DNA of 64,000 bases from assembly GCF_002262885.1 (NCBI RefSeq), contig NZ_NKYF01000020.1, positions 1-64,000 on the forward strand, read 5' to 3'. Under the pieces are notes generated by a model. The model was not told where the DNA came from. It searched no databases and worked only from the letters and a program-made list of their open reading frames with translations. This document shows, in pieces, positions 44,911 through 53,162 of the stretch. Both the position numbers and the translations under genes were made by a program. The stretch is from Pseudonocardia sp. MH-G8 (GTDB lineage: Bacteria > Actinomycetota > Actinomycetes > Mycobacteriales > Pseudonocardiaceae). Numbering within the stretch: position 1 is the first letter of the stretch; every line of letters begins with the position of its first letter.

Positions 44911-44926
44911 GCGTTCCGCGGAACGC
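44911..44926. repeat. Second copy of the 16-bp stop-adjacent palindrome
   Basis: GCGTTCCGCGGAACGC, identical to 575-590 and again 2 bases after a stop codon, here of the minus-strand nitronate monooxygenase gene (TGA 44931-44929). The 24 bases covering the stop and palindrome are the same in both places; this copy extends its symmetry by one more pair (44910-44927). Confidence 0.7.
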
Positions 44927-44928
44927 GG

Positions 44929-45981
44929 TCAGGCGAGCAGCTCTCCCGCCTCGCGCCACATCCGGGCGATGATCTGCCCGGCGGGCTCCTCGGTCGCCAT
45001 GGCCGCGCTCTGCCCGGCCCACTGGTTGACGCGGTCCAGCCCGTGGGACTCCCCCCGGCGCCACTGGCCGACGAGCCTGCGCTGGTGCGGGTACGGCGCC
45101 GGACGCGGTGCGTCGGGCTCGTTCCACGCCGTGACGTACGGGGTGGGCACGGCCCGCCCGAGCCGCCCCGAGTAGGCGCGCGTCGCCACGGTGGCCTCGG
45201 GCGCCAGTCCGTCGAGCGCCGCAGCCCAGTCCTTCGCGATGCCCGTCTCCGGGGCCCGCAGCAGCGCGGTGCCGACCTGCACGGCGCTCGCGCCCAGGGC
45301 CAGCGCGGCGGCCACCCCTCGCCCGTCGGCGATCCCGCCGCTGGCGATCACCGGCACACTGAGGTGGTCGACGAACCGCGGGAGCAGCGCGAACAGCCCG
45401 ACGGACGTGGACTCGGCCGTCTCGGGATCGAAGGTGCCGCGGTGGCCGCCTGCCTCCATGCCCTGCGCGACGACCGCGTCGGCGCCGGCCTCCTGCGCCG
45501 CCAGCGCGTCGTCGAGCGTGGTGGCGCAGGCGAACCACGCGATGCCCCGCTCCTTCAGCCGGCGCACGTAGTCGGGCTCGAACAGGCCCATGATCGAGGA
45601 GATGGCGGTCGGCGCGGCCGCCAGCATCGCCTCGCACTGCTCGGCGTGGTCCGGCCCGGCCGGCCCGGGCTCGCCCGGCGTGCCGAAGCGCGTGAGGAAC
45701 TGCAGCGCGTCGTCGATCCGCTGCTGCGGGGCGTCCGGCGGGTCGGGGATCCAGATGTTGAGCTGCACCGGCCCGGCCGAGCCCGCACGGAACTGCTCGC
45801 ACCACTCGGCGATGCGCTCCGGCTGGTCCAGCACCACCCCGTTGCCACCCATCCCGCCCGCCTCGGCCACCGCGACGGCCAGTTGCGGGGGGCAGGCTCC
45901 CGCCATCGGGGCCGCCAAGATCGGAACCCGCAACCCGTACCGGTCGCAGAAAGCCCGTGCGCGCTCCCGTGGCTTCGTCAT
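44929..45981 (-). CDS. Nitronate monooxygenase family protein
   Basis: A 350-residue FMN TIM-barrel protein of the NMO/2-nitropropane dioxygenase family. Family motifs: PILAAPMAGACPPQLAVAVAEAGG at the start, AQGMEAGGHRG near 178-188, and ASGGIADGRGVAAALALGASAVQVGTAL near 220-247 for the FMN phosphate. It oxidises alkyl nitronates, such as propionate-3-nitronate, to carbonyl compounds. ATG 45981 gives the usual short N-terminal helix. It stands beside the CMD-like gene on the same strand, 34 bases downstream of it, so both may be in the HxlR regulon. Confidence 0.85.
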   Translation of the reverse strand: MTKPRERARAFCDRYGLRVPILAAPMAGACPPQLAVAVAEAGGMGGNGVVLDQPERIAEWCEQFRAGSAGPVQLNIWIPDPPDAPQQRIDDALQFLTRFGTPGEPGPAGPDHAEQCEAMLAAAPTAISSIMGLFEPDYVRRLKERGIAWFACATTLDDALAAQEAGADAVVAQGMEAGGHRGTFDPETAESTSVGLFALLPRFVDHLSVPVIASGGIADGRGVAAALALGASAVQVGTALLRAPETGIAKDWAAALDGLAPEATVATRAYSGRLGRAVPTPYVTAWNEPDAPRPAPYPHQRRLVGQWRRGESHGLDRVNQWAGQSAAMATEEPAGQIIARMWREAGELLA

Positions 45982-46015
45982 CGGTTCCGAACCTACTCGG
46001 GCGGCGCCGAGCCGA

Positions 46016-46579
46016 TCACCCCCGCACGTCCCCGAACCGCGGCGCGGCGTCCTCGGGCTGCACCCGCGTGGCGTTCGCGGCGAAGCTGATCGCGTGGTAC
46101 CAGCCGCAGAGCAGCAGCAGGTCCAGCAGCTGGGCGTCGGCGAACTCGGCGGCGAGGTGCGCCCACAGCTCGTCGTCGACAGACCCGGTGTCGTGCAGCG
46201 CGTCGACGGCGCGCAGGACGAGCGCGTCGTGCGGGTCCCAGCAGGAGTCGGCGGCCGACCCGTACACGAGGGAGCGGACCTGGTGCGCCGTCAGGCCGGC
46301 GCGCTCGGCGTAGTGGAGCACGTGCACGCCCCACTCGTACTCGCAGCCGCACCGCGCGGTCGTGCGGTCGATCACGAGCTCGCGGTCGCGCAGCGACAGC
46401 GACAGTCGCCGGCTGAGGTAGTAGCGCCCCCACGCCGCGAGCCCCTCCGTCATCGGGAGGTTGCGCGCGAACGTGCGGAACAGCCGGATCGGCGGCACGC
46501 CCTTCGGCATCATCGTCTCGAGCTGCGCCGCAACCGCGGGGGCGTAGGGCGGCGACAGGGGCGCGATGCGCGGTGTCAC
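46016..46579 (-). CDS. Carboxymuconolactone decarboxylase-like (AhpD-fold) protein
   Basis: A 187-residue all-helical protein of the CMD/AhpD superfamily. The core is RCGCEYEWGVHVLHYAERAG near 75-94, where the Glu and His expected in CMD enzymes are kept, with a Cys pair one residue apart that could be redox active. Peroxidase-cofactor or decarboxylase activities are both known in the family. GTG 46579 has GGAGGT 8-13 bases upstream. Its promoter (TTGTGT, 17 bases, TAGCGT on the minus strand) overlaps the 40-base HxlR palindrome, so it is the prime target of the divergent regulator. Confidence 0.8.
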   Translation of the reverse strand: MTPRIAPLSPPYAPAVAAQLETMMPKGVPPIRLFRTFARNLPMTEGLAAWGRYYLSRRLSLSLRDRELVIDRTTARCGCEYEWGVHVLHYAERAGLTAHQVRSLVYGSAADSCWDPHDALVLRAVDALHDTGSVDDELWAHLAAEFADAQLLDLLLLCGWYHAISFAANATRVQPEDAAPRFGDVRG

Positions 46580-46594
46580 GGGGTACCTCCCGGC

Positions 46595-46634
46595 GTTTCG
46601 GAAATCAGAACGCTAGTGTTCTGGTTTCCGAAAC
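46595..46634. promoter_or_regulatory. 40-bp palindromic HxlR operator with divergent promoters
   Basis: The 40 bases are an inverted repeat matching in 18 of 20 pairs, with arms beginning GTTTCGGAAA and ending TTTCCGAAAC and centre CTAG. On the minus strand, TTGTGT (46638-46633), 17 bases and TAGCGT (46615-46610) give a promoter for the CMD-like gene; on the plus strand TAGTGT (46614-46619) can serve the regulator. One bound dimer or dimer pair would cover both -10 boxes. Confidence 0.75.
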
Positions 46635-46654
46635 ACAACCGCTCGAGCGACGAG

Positions 46655-47014
46655 GTGAGGACCCTGGCGACACGTCCGCCGCCCGGAACCCCGCGGCCGG
46701 GACGACCGGTCCGCGGTTCGACCACCGGCCGGCCACTCATGGCGGCGCTCGACCTGCTCGGGCGCCGCTGGGCGCTGCGCGTGCTCTGGGAGCTGCGCGA
46801 CGGCCCGCTCGGGCCGCGCGCCCTCCTCGCGCGATGCGACGGGCTCTCCTCGTCGGTGCTCTACGACCGCCTCCGCGACCTCGAGGCCTCGGGGCTGCTG
46901 CACCGCGACACGGGCGGCAGCTACGAGCTCACCGCGCTGGGCAGCGAACTCGGCGACGCCATCGCCCCGCTCGACCGGTGGGCAGGCCGGTGGGCGGCGA
47001 CGACCCACGGGTGA
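46655..47014 (+). CDS. HxlR-family transcriptional regulator
   Basis: A 119-residue HxlR-type winged helix. The signature is clear: MAALDLLGRRWALRVLWELRDGPLGPRALLA then SSSVLYDRLRDLEASGLLHRD, wing, and a final helix DRWAGRW. It lacks the N-terminal Cys of many thiol-sensing HxlR proteins. GTG 46655 is the first in-frame start after the promoter; a start a few codons later is possible since the first 29 or so residues are low-complexity. The 40-base palindrome directly upstream is its likely operator. Confidence 0.88.
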   Translation: MRTLATRPPPGTPRPGRPVRGSTTGRPLMAALDLLGRRWALRVLWELRDGPLGPRALLARCDGLSSSVLYDRLRDLEASGLLHRDTGGSYELTALGSELGDAIAPLDRWAGRWAATTHG

Positions 47015-47038
47015 CGCCTGCCGGGTGCGGCTGCGACG

Positions 47039-47893
47039 TCAGGAGGAGAAGGCGCTGCGGGCCAGCGCGCTCTGTACCTCGTAGATCGAGCCCTCCCGCG
47101 CGTGCTTGGGCAGCGGGATCCGCACGGGCACCGGCTCGACCCGCGGTGTGGCGGTCGGCTCGCCGCACAGCAGCCGCTCGTTGAACGCCTCCCAGCCGGG
47201 GAAGTCCACCAGCGGCCACGCGTCCGCGGCGGCGTACTCGTGGAGCAGGAACCGGCGCGGGCGCTGCGAGCGGTTGGGGGCCGAGCCGTGCAGCAGCCGC
47301 GCGTGGTGCACGGAGATGTCGCCCGCACGCAGCTCGATCGGCACCGCCTGCTCGGCGAACCCGTCGGCCGGCACCGCCCCGGCGAACACGCCGTCCTGGT
47401 GGTGGTCGTGCACCGGGCCGTGGTGCGACCCGGGCACCACCATCAGGCAGCCGTTCTCGAGCATCATGTCGTCGACGGCGATGCCGACGGCGAGGACGTC
47501 GTCGTTGGTGTGCGGGTAGAACGCCCAGTCCTGGTGCCACTCGACGGGGCTGCCGAACTCGGGCGACTTCAGGTTGAGCTTCGTGTTCTGGAACCGCACG
47601 GCGTCGCCGACGAGCTGCCGCACGACCGCGAGCACCGACTCGTTGCGCAACGCGCCGTCGTAGGCCGGGTGGCGGCGGTGGGGCGCCTTCAACCGCCGCA
47701 GCCGCGGGTCGGCGGCGGTGTGACCCGGCTCGAGGTCGAACACGTCGGTGTGCGTGGTGGCCTCGCGCGAGCGCTCCACGAACTCGTCGGTCACCCGTTG
47801 CAGTTCGGCGACCTCCTCGGGTGTGAAGACGTTGCGTACCGCGAGGAACCCCTGCGCGCGGTAGGTGTCGATCTGTTCGGGCGTCAGGTGCAC
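47039..47893 (-). CDS. Phytanoyl-CoA dioxygenase family protein
   Basis: A 284-residue Fe(II)/2-oxoglutarate dioxygenase. The iron triad is His120-x-Asp122 (EWHQDWAF) and His202 (LLHGSAPNRS), with Arg208 or a neighbour binding 2-oxoglutarate. The family hydroxylates small molecules; the substrate is unknown. GTG 47893 has GAAGGGAGA upstream and overlaps the GntR gene by 10 bases. It is the third gene of an MHS transporter-GntR-PhyH operon, suggesting hydroxylation of an imported compound. Confidence 0.88.
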   Translation of the reverse strand: MHLTPEQIDTYRAQGFLAVRNVFTPEEVAELQRVTDEFVERSREATTHTDVFDLEPGHTAADPRLRRLKAPHRRHPAYDGALRNESVLAVVRQLVGDAVRFQNTKLNLKSPEFGSPVEWHQDWAFYPHTNDDVLAVGIAVDDMMLENGCLMVVPGSHHGPVHDHHQDGVFAGAVPADGFAEQAVPIELRAGDISVHHARLLHGSAPNRSQRPRRFLLHEYAAADAWPLVDFPGWEAFNERLLCGEPTATPRVEPVPVRIPLPKHAREGSIYEVQSALARSAFSS

Positions 47894-48645
47894 TGGCGTC
47901 TCCCTTCGTGGCGGCCGCGCGTCGCGGCGTCCCGGACCTGGCAGTCGACGTGGTCCTCCATCCGGGCCACCGCGAGGGCGGCGTCGCCCGCCTCCAGCGC
48001 GGCCAGGATCGCGAGGTGCTCGGCGTGCAGGGTCTGGCGGTCACCGGGCGCGCGGCCGAACTCGCCCCACGCGGTCACCCAGGCCTGGTGCACCCACTTC
48101 TGCACGCGCTCGAGCACGGGATTGCCGGCCGCCCGGGCCAACAGCGCCTCGAAGCGCACGTCGAGGCTGCCCTGCTCGACGTCCTGGTCGGACAGCTCGC
48201 CCGCCGCCCGTTCGAGGAACTCCCGCACGGCCGCGAGGTCCGGCTCCGCCTGGCGCGCCAGCACCTGCACGACCCGGGTCTCGATCGCGGCGCGAAGATC
48301 CGTGAGCCACTGCAGCGAGTCCGCGGCCGGCTCCATGCCTGCGAGCAACTGCTCGGCGGGGAGCGTGCCCTGCGGATCGAGGACGAACGCGCCCGCGTTG
48401 CGCCGGATCTCGATCTTGCCCATGCTCTCCAGGGCGCGCAGGGCCTCGCGCACGGAGACGCGGCTGACCTCGAGACGCTCGGCGAGGTCGCGCTCCGACG
48501 CCACGCGCTCGCCCGGCGCCATGCTCCCCACCATCCGGTCGAGCTGGCCGAAGACCTCCCGGTACACGTGGACCTGGGTGATCGGCAGCAGGCGGAACGG
48601 ACGGCGTTCTGCGGTCATGACCGCGATTGTGGCGCCTGCGGTCAT
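47884..48645 (-). CDS. GntR-family (FadR-type) transcriptional regulator
   Basis: A 253-residue GntR regulator of the FCD group. The winged helix at about 20-85 reads QLDRMVGSMAPGERVASERDLAERL, VSRVSVREALRALE and the wing RRNAGAFV. The FCD domain shows Asp/His metal ligands (DLRAAIETR, HAEHLAIL). ATG 48645 overlaps the MHS transporter stop (ATGA); ATG 48618 is an alternative, nine codons later. Each of these ATGs is the centre of an identical CGGTCATGACCG palindrome. Confidence 0.85.
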   Translation of the reverse strand: MTAGATIAVMTAERRPFRLLPITQVHVYREVFGQLDRMVGSMAPGERVASERDLAERLEVSRVSVREALRALESMGKIEIRRNAGAFVLDPQGTLPAEQLLAGMEPAADSLQWLTDLRAAIETRVVQVLARQAEPDLAAVREFLERAAGELSDQDVEQGSLDVRFEALLARAAGNPVLERVQKWVHQAWVTAWGEFGRAPGDRQTLHAEHLAILAALEAGDAALAVARMEDHVDCQVRDAATRGRHEGRRQCT

Positions 48646-48651
48646 GACCGT
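48612..48651. promoter_or_regulatory. Twin CGGTCATGACCG palindromes at gntR start
   Basis: The same perfect 12-base palindrome occurs at 48612-48623 and 48640-48651, 28 bases apart. The GGT-N4-ACC core resembles sites of GntR/FadR regulators. They lie at the transporter/regulator junction, where they could act as autoregulatory sites or could merely reflect a repeated start-codon context. Confidence 0.4.
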
Positions 48652-49976
48652 TCCCGCGACGCGGCCGGGCCGACCGGCTCGGCCATGATGTCGCTCCGGT
48701 AGGTCTCGGGTCCCCACAGCACCGCGGCGAACGTGATGAGCGATAGCACGACCATGTACCCGGCCACGGCCCACGGCGTGCCGCCGGCCCAGACCAGCAG
48801 CAGGCTGGCGAGGAAGGGCGCAGGCCCGCCGGCGAGGATCGAGCCGAGCTCGCGGGCGAACGCGAACCCGCTGTAGCGCACCCGCGGCCCGAACAGCTCG
48901 GTGAAGTACGCCGCCTGCGGCCCGAACATCCCGGCGACGCCGATGCCGACAGCCGCGGCCATCGCGAACACCACCACCGGCGTGCTGCCGGACTGCAGCA
49001 GCAGGAAGTACGGGTAGGCGAACAGCGCGCAGAACAGCGCGGCGCCCGCGTAGACGGGTCTGCGGCCGATCCGGTCGGACAGGATCGACCAGACCGGCAC
49101 CATGACGAACTGCGCGCAGGTCGCGATCGTGACGGCGATCAGCGCCGTGGTGCGCGAGTAGCCGAGCGAGTTGCTGAGGTAGCTGATGCTCCAGGTCGGG
49201 AACAGGTAGCCCAGCGCGTTCTCCGCGAACCGCGCCCCGATGACCACGACGAAGCTGCGCGGCTGCGTCTTCAGCGCGTGCACGATCGGAGTGCGCAGGA
49301 CGTCGCGGCGCTCCCGCGCCTGCGCGAACACCGGCGTCTCGGCCAGGTTCAACCGCAGGTAGAGCCCGACACCGACCAGGACGATGCTGACCCAGAACGG
49401 CACCCGCCAGCCCCACGACAGGAACTGCTCCTCGGGCAACGTCGACACCAGCGCGAACACCCCGGACGCCAGCAGCGTGCCGAGCGAGACCCCCATCGGC
49501 GACCAGCTGCCGAACCACCCCCTCCGGTCCGGCGGGGCGTGCTCGACCGCGTAGATCACCGCACCGCCGTACTCGGCGCCGGCCCCGAACCCCTGCAGCA
49601 GGCGGAACAGGACCAGCAGCACCGGCGCGGCGATGCCGATCGTGTCGTACCCCGGCACGAACCCGATCAGGAACGTCGCCCCGCCCACGAGCAGGAGCGT
49701 GGCGATCAGCACGTTCTTGCGGCCGATGCGGTCGCCGAAGTGCCCGAAGAACAGCCCGCCCAGCGGCCGTGCGACGAAGCCGACCCCGAACGTCGCGAAC
49801 GCGACCAGGGTGCCGGTCGCCGGGTCGAGCTCCGGGAAGAACAGCACGTTGAACACGACCGCCGCGGCGGTGCCGTAGATGAAGAAGTCGTACCACTCGA
49901 GGCAGGACCCGATCCCCGACGCGAACGCCACCCGCGCCAAGGACTGCTTCCCGCTCCCCTGCACCGTCCCCGTCAC
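48642..49976 (-). CDS. MFS transporter, metabolite:H+ symporter (MHS) family
   Basis: A 444-residue protein with 12 spans and the MHS signatures: GSCLEWYDFFIYGT at about 22-35, ATFGVGFVARPLGGLFFGHFGDRIGRK, and the LRLLQGFGAGAEYGG run near 125-140. These carry organic acids, shikimate or betaines with protons. GTG 49976 is preceded by AAGGAGGTCCA, an ideal ribosome site. It is the first gene of the operon with GntR and PhyH, and divergent from the IclR gene. Confidence 0.9.
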   Translation of the reverse strand: MTGTVQGSGKQSLARVAFASGIGSCLEWYDFFIYGTAAAVVFNVLFFPELDPATGTLVAFATFGVGFVARPLGGLFFGHFGDRIGRKNVLIATLLLVGGATFLIGFVPGYDTIGIAAPVLLVLFRLLQGFGAGAEYGGAVIYAVEHAPPDRRGWFGSWSPMGVSLGTLLASGVFALVSTLPEEQFLSWGWRVPFWVSIVLVGVGLYLRLNLAETPVFAQARERRDVLRTPIVHALKTQPRSFVVVIGARFAENALGYLFPTWSISYLSNSLGYSRTTALIAVTIATCAQFVMVPVWSILSDRIGRRPVYAGAALFCALFAYPYFLLLQSGSTPVVVFAMAAAVGIGVAGMFGPQAAYFTELFGPRVRYSGFAFARELGSILAGGPAPFLASLLLVWAGGTPWAVAGYMVVLSLITFAAVLWGPETYRSDIMAEPVGPAASRERS

Positions 49977-50065
49977 CTGGACCTCCTTGTCCGGCGGTGG
50001 TCAGTGGACTGACCAATTCAGGGTGCGGGCCGGCGGTGTCCCCCGTCAAGGGGCCCGTCGTTTCC

Positions 50066-50095
50066 TTGACAGCGCGACCTCACGCGATCTAAACA
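50066..50095 (+). promoter_or_regulatory. iclR promoter
   Basis: TTGACA (50066-50071), an 18-base spacer and TAAACA (50090-50095) form a near-consensus promoter. Transcription would start about 10 bases before the ATG at 50113, giving a very short leader with no ribosome site. Confidence 0.6.
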
Positions 50096-50112
50096 TCCGC
50101 TATGCAGTTCAC

Positions 50113-51000
50113 ATGTCCACGATGCGGAGCCTCGCGGTCAGGCGGATGCTCGTGCTGACCACGGACGCCGGGGTTCGCGTCGAACGTTCGGGCTCGGTCC
50201 AGGTGCTCGAGAAGGCCGGGAAGGTGCTGGACTGCTTCTCGGCGGACAACCCGGCGATGCGCGTGGCTGACCTGAGGGAGCGGACGGGACTGCCGGCGAC
50301 GACGTGCCTGCGCATCGTGCGCACCCTGGTGGAGCAGGACCTGCTGCAGCGCGAGGGCGACGTGTACCGGATCGGGCTGCGCGTGCTCGTCTGGGGTGCA
50401 GCGGCCACCGCCGGGTCGGTGCTGCTCGCCGCCGCGGGACCGCTGATCCGTCGGCTTCGCGACGACACCGGCGAGACGAGCGTGCTCTTCGTGCGGCAGG
50501 ACGCCCAGCGCGTCATCGTCGACGTGGCCCAGTCCCGCCAATCGATCATCTTCCGCGGCACCGTCGGCGAGGCGATGCCGCTGGCCGCGGGCGCCGCCGG
50601 CAAGGTCTTCATGGCATGGGACCCCGCCGCGCTGCAACGCGCCCGTCCCCTCGGGATCCCACAGTTCACGCATGGCACCGTCACCGATTGGGATGCCGTG
50701 GACGAGCAGCTCGCGAGGGGCCGGGAACGCGGCTTCATGTTCGCTGACCAGGAGCGCGAGACCGGGCTGAGCTCGATTGCCGCACCCGTGTTCGGGCCGG
50801 GCGGGCGCCTCGTCGCCGCACTCAGCCTCGGCGCGCCTGCCTTTCGCCTCCCCCGCGATGTGGCCGAGCGCCTGGGGCCGGACGTGGCGAGCGGCGCCAC
50901 CGCATTGTCACGCGCCATCGGCTGGATCGACGGCCCGACACCCACACCCACCCCTGGAGGGCACCACCCTCCGTCCCGCGGCACCGGGAGGTCCCGATGA
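50113..51000 (+). CDS. IclR-family transcriptional regulator
   Basis: A 295-residue IclR protein. The winged helix lies at about 36-95 (KVLDCFSADNPAMRVADLRE, LPATTCLRIVRTLVEQDLL). The effector domain has the GTVGEAMPLAAGAAGKVFMA strand and the FADQERETGLSSIAAPVFG segment. ATG 50113 is nearest the promoter; ATG 50146 is possible. The gene overlaps the lyase start (ATGA), so regulator and catabolic genes share one transcript. The effector is probably the acid broken down by this operon. Confidence 0.88.
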   Translation: MSTMRSLAVRRMLVLTTDAGVRVERSGSVQVLEKAGKVLDCFSADNPAMRVADLRERTGLPATTCLRIVRTLVEQDLLQREGDVYRIGLRVLVWGAAATAGSVLLAAAGPLIRRLRDDTGETSVLFVRQDAQRVIVDVAQSRQSIIFRGTVGEAMPLAAGAAGKVFMAWDPAALQRARPLGIPQFTHGTVTDWDAVDEQLARGRERGFMFADQERETGLSSIAAPVFGPGGRLVAALSLGAPAFRLPRDVAERLGPDVASGATALSRAIGWIDGPTPTPTPGGHHPPSRGTGRSR

Positions 51001-51890
51001 ATCCACGCCAGTCCCTGCGCACCCAGCTCGCCGAGCGCGCACCGGTGCTCGCACCGGGCGTCTACGACGGCCTCTCCGCGGCACTCGTGCGCAACGCCGG
51101 GTTCAGCGCCGCCTACATGACCGGGGCGGGCGTGGCCGCGAGCGTCCTCGGCCGGCCCGACATCGGGCTGACGACGCTGACCGAGATGCGCCAGGCGGCG
51201 GAGCGGATCACCGCCGTGCTCGGCGACATCCCGCTCATCGCCGACGCCGACACCGGCTTCGGGAACGTCGCACAGGTCTACCGCACCGTCGGCGAGTACG
51301 AGCGGGCCGGGGTGTCGGCGATCCAGCTAGAGGACCAGGCATTCCCCAAGCGCTGCGGGCACCTCGACGGCAAGGAGGTCATCCCGGCGCAGGAGTTCGC
51401 CGCGAAGCTTCACGCGGCGCAGGAGGCGCGCACCGACGAGGACTTCCTGATCATCGCGCGAACCGATGCACTCGCCCCGCTCGGCTTCGACGAGGCGCTG
51501 CGCAGGGCGAAGCTCTACGCGCAGGCCGGCGCCGACCTGATCTTCGTCGAGGCCCCGCAGACGATGGAGCAGATTCGCCGCATCCCAGGTGAGTTCGATG
51601 TGCCGTGCCTGTTCAACGACGTCCCACGCGGACACACGCCGGCCGTCGACCACGCCACCCTCGCGGAGCTCGGGTACGGGCTAGTCATCGCGCCCGGACT
51701 GTGCAACGGCGCGGCGGCGGTGGCGATCGACGCCGGGTTGCGGGCACTGCGCGCAGGCAAGCACAACACCGGTGCGGTACCCCAGCTGTCGCCGCACGAG
51801 CTGTTCGACGCGCTCGGTCTCCCGTTCTGGGAGGACCTGCGGCAGCGCCACGAGCTGCCCGTGGAAGACGTCGCAGCTGCTCGGGCCTGA
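50997..51890 (+). CDS. Isocitrate lyase/PEP mutase family lyase (dimethylmalate/methylisocitrate lyase-like)
   Basis: A 297-residue TIM-barrel lyase. DADTGFGN (83-90) binds Mg2+, and KRCGH (118-122) with Cys120 is the flexible catalytic loop of C-C bond lyases, absent from PEP mutases. 2-Methylisocitrate lyase (pyruvate plus succinate) and 2,3-dimethylmalate lyase (pyruvate plus propionate) are the closest known activities. The next two genes encode an aconitase-type hydratase, as in the dimethylmaleate branch of nicotinate fermentation, where hydratase and lyase act in series. No methylcitrate synthase is present, which favours the dimethylmalate-like option. Confidence 0.82.
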   Translation: MNPRQSLRTQLAERAPVLAPGVYDGLSAALVRNAGFSAAYMTGAGVAASVLGRPDIGLTTLTEMRQAAERITAVLGDIPLIADADTGFGNVAQVYRTVGEYERAGVSAIQLEDQAFPKRCGHLDGKEVIPAQEFAAKLHAAQEARTDEDFLIIARTDALAPLGFDEALRRAKLYAQAGADLIFVEAPQTMEQIRRIPGEFDVPCLFNDVPRGHTPAVDHATLAELGYGLVIAPGLCNGAAAVAIDAGLRALRAGKHNTGAVPQLSPHELFDALGLPFWEDLRQRHELPVEDVAAARA

Positions 51891-51893
51891 CCC

Positions 51894-53162
51894 GTGGCGG
51901 GCACCCTGATCGAGAAGGTGCTGGCCCGCGCGGCCGGCCGCGACGCGGTACGCCCCGGCGACATCGTGGTGTGCGACGTCGACATGACCGTCCTGCTCGA
52001 CATCCAGTTCCTGCACGACCGGCTGCTCGACGTGGTCGCCGTGCACGACCGGGATCGGCTGGCGATCGTCATGGACCACGCTGTGCCGGCCCCCGGGTTG
52101 CGGGAGGCAGAAGCTGGGACGCACGCGCGCGAGTTCGCCGCCCGGCACGGCGTCGAGAAGTTCTTCGACGTGGGCCGGCACGGGATCGTGCACCAGGTTC
52201 TTGCTGAGCAGGGCCTCGCGCTGCCCGGCACGCTCGTGGCCTGCACCGACTCCCACACCTGCGCCGCCGGCGCGTACAGCTGCGCCGCCCGCGGGCTCGG
52301 GCCTGCCGAGATCCTGCAGATCGTGTGCACCGGCACCACGTGGCACCGGGTCCCGCCGACGATCCGCTACGAGTTGACCGGCGCGCCGCACTCCTGGATC
52401 AACGGCAAGGACCTCTTCCTGCACATCGCCGGCGAGTTCGGCGACGCCACGAACTGCGCGCTCGAGTACGGCGGACCAGGGCTGGGCGCGCTGTCGATGG
52501 CGGATCGGCGGACGATCGCGACTCAGGGTGCTGAGGTCGGCGCAGACTTCTCGATCTTCCCTGCCGATCGGGCGTGCCTCGAGTTCGTCGCATCGGTCGC
52601 GCCCGACGCGCCGATGCACCCCGTCCTGCCCGACCCCGACGCGACCTACGCCGAGGTCCGGGAGATCGATCTGAGCGCGCTCGAGCCGATGATCGCCCAG
52701 CCCGGCACGGTCATCCACAACACCAGGCCGGTCTCGGCGTTTCCGGACGTGGCGATCGACCAGGCCTTCATCGGCTCCTGCGCAAATGGGCAGCTCGCGG
52801 ACCTCGCGACCGCCGCCGAGATCGTGCGCGGACAGCGGGTCGCCCCGGGAGTCCGGCTGATCGTCACCCCCGCATCGCAGGCCGTCTACCTCGACGCGGT
52901 GCGGCTCGGCTACGTCGAGACCCTGGTCGAGGCGGGTGCGGTGGTCACGAACTCGACGTGCGGGGCGTGCTTCGGCTACCACATGGGAGTGGTCGGGCCG
53001 GGCGAGGTCTGCCTCACCGCCAGCACGCGCAACTTCACCGGCCGGATGGGCAGCCGCGAGGCGTCGATCTACATGGCCTCACCTGCCACCGTGGCCGTGT
53101 CGGCCCTGCGCGGCCGGATCAGCGACGTCCGCGACACCGCGCAGGCGGGGGCGGCGTCGTGA
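51894..53162 (+). CDS. Aconitase-family hydratase, large subunit (LeuC/DmdA-like)
   Basis: A 422-residue 4Fe-4S dehydratase large subunit. TDSHTCAAGAYSC near 118, GSCANGQLADL near 298 and NSTCGACFGYHMG near 360 carry the cluster-binding cysteines and substrate residues. The size is that of the LeuC/homoaconitase/DmdA group. It adds or moves water across a double bond of a di- or tricarboxylic acid. GTG 51894 is 3 bases after the lyase stop; the small-subunit gene overlaps its end (GTGA). Leucine synthesis is unlikely because no other leu gene is present. Confidence 0.88.
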   Translation: MAGTLIEKVLARAAGRDAVRPGDIVVCDVDMTVLLDIQFLHDRLLDVVAVHDRDRLAIVMDHAVPAPGLREAEAGTHAREFAARHGVEKFFDVGRHGIVHQVLAEQGLALPGTLVACTDSHTCAAGAYSCAARGLGPAEILQIVCTGTTWHRVPPTIRYELTGAPHSWINGKDLFLHIAGEFGDATNCALEYGGPGLGALSMADRRTIATQGAEVGADFSIFPADRACLEFVASVAPDAPMHPVLPDPDATYAEVREIDLSALEPMIAQPGTVIHNTRPVSAFPDVAIDQAFIGSCANGQLADLATAAEIVRGQRVAPGVRLIVTPASQAVYLDAVRLGYVETLVEAGAVVTNSTCGACFGYHMGVVGPGEVCLTASTRNFTGRMGSREASIYMASPATVAVSALRGRISDVRDTAQAGAAS

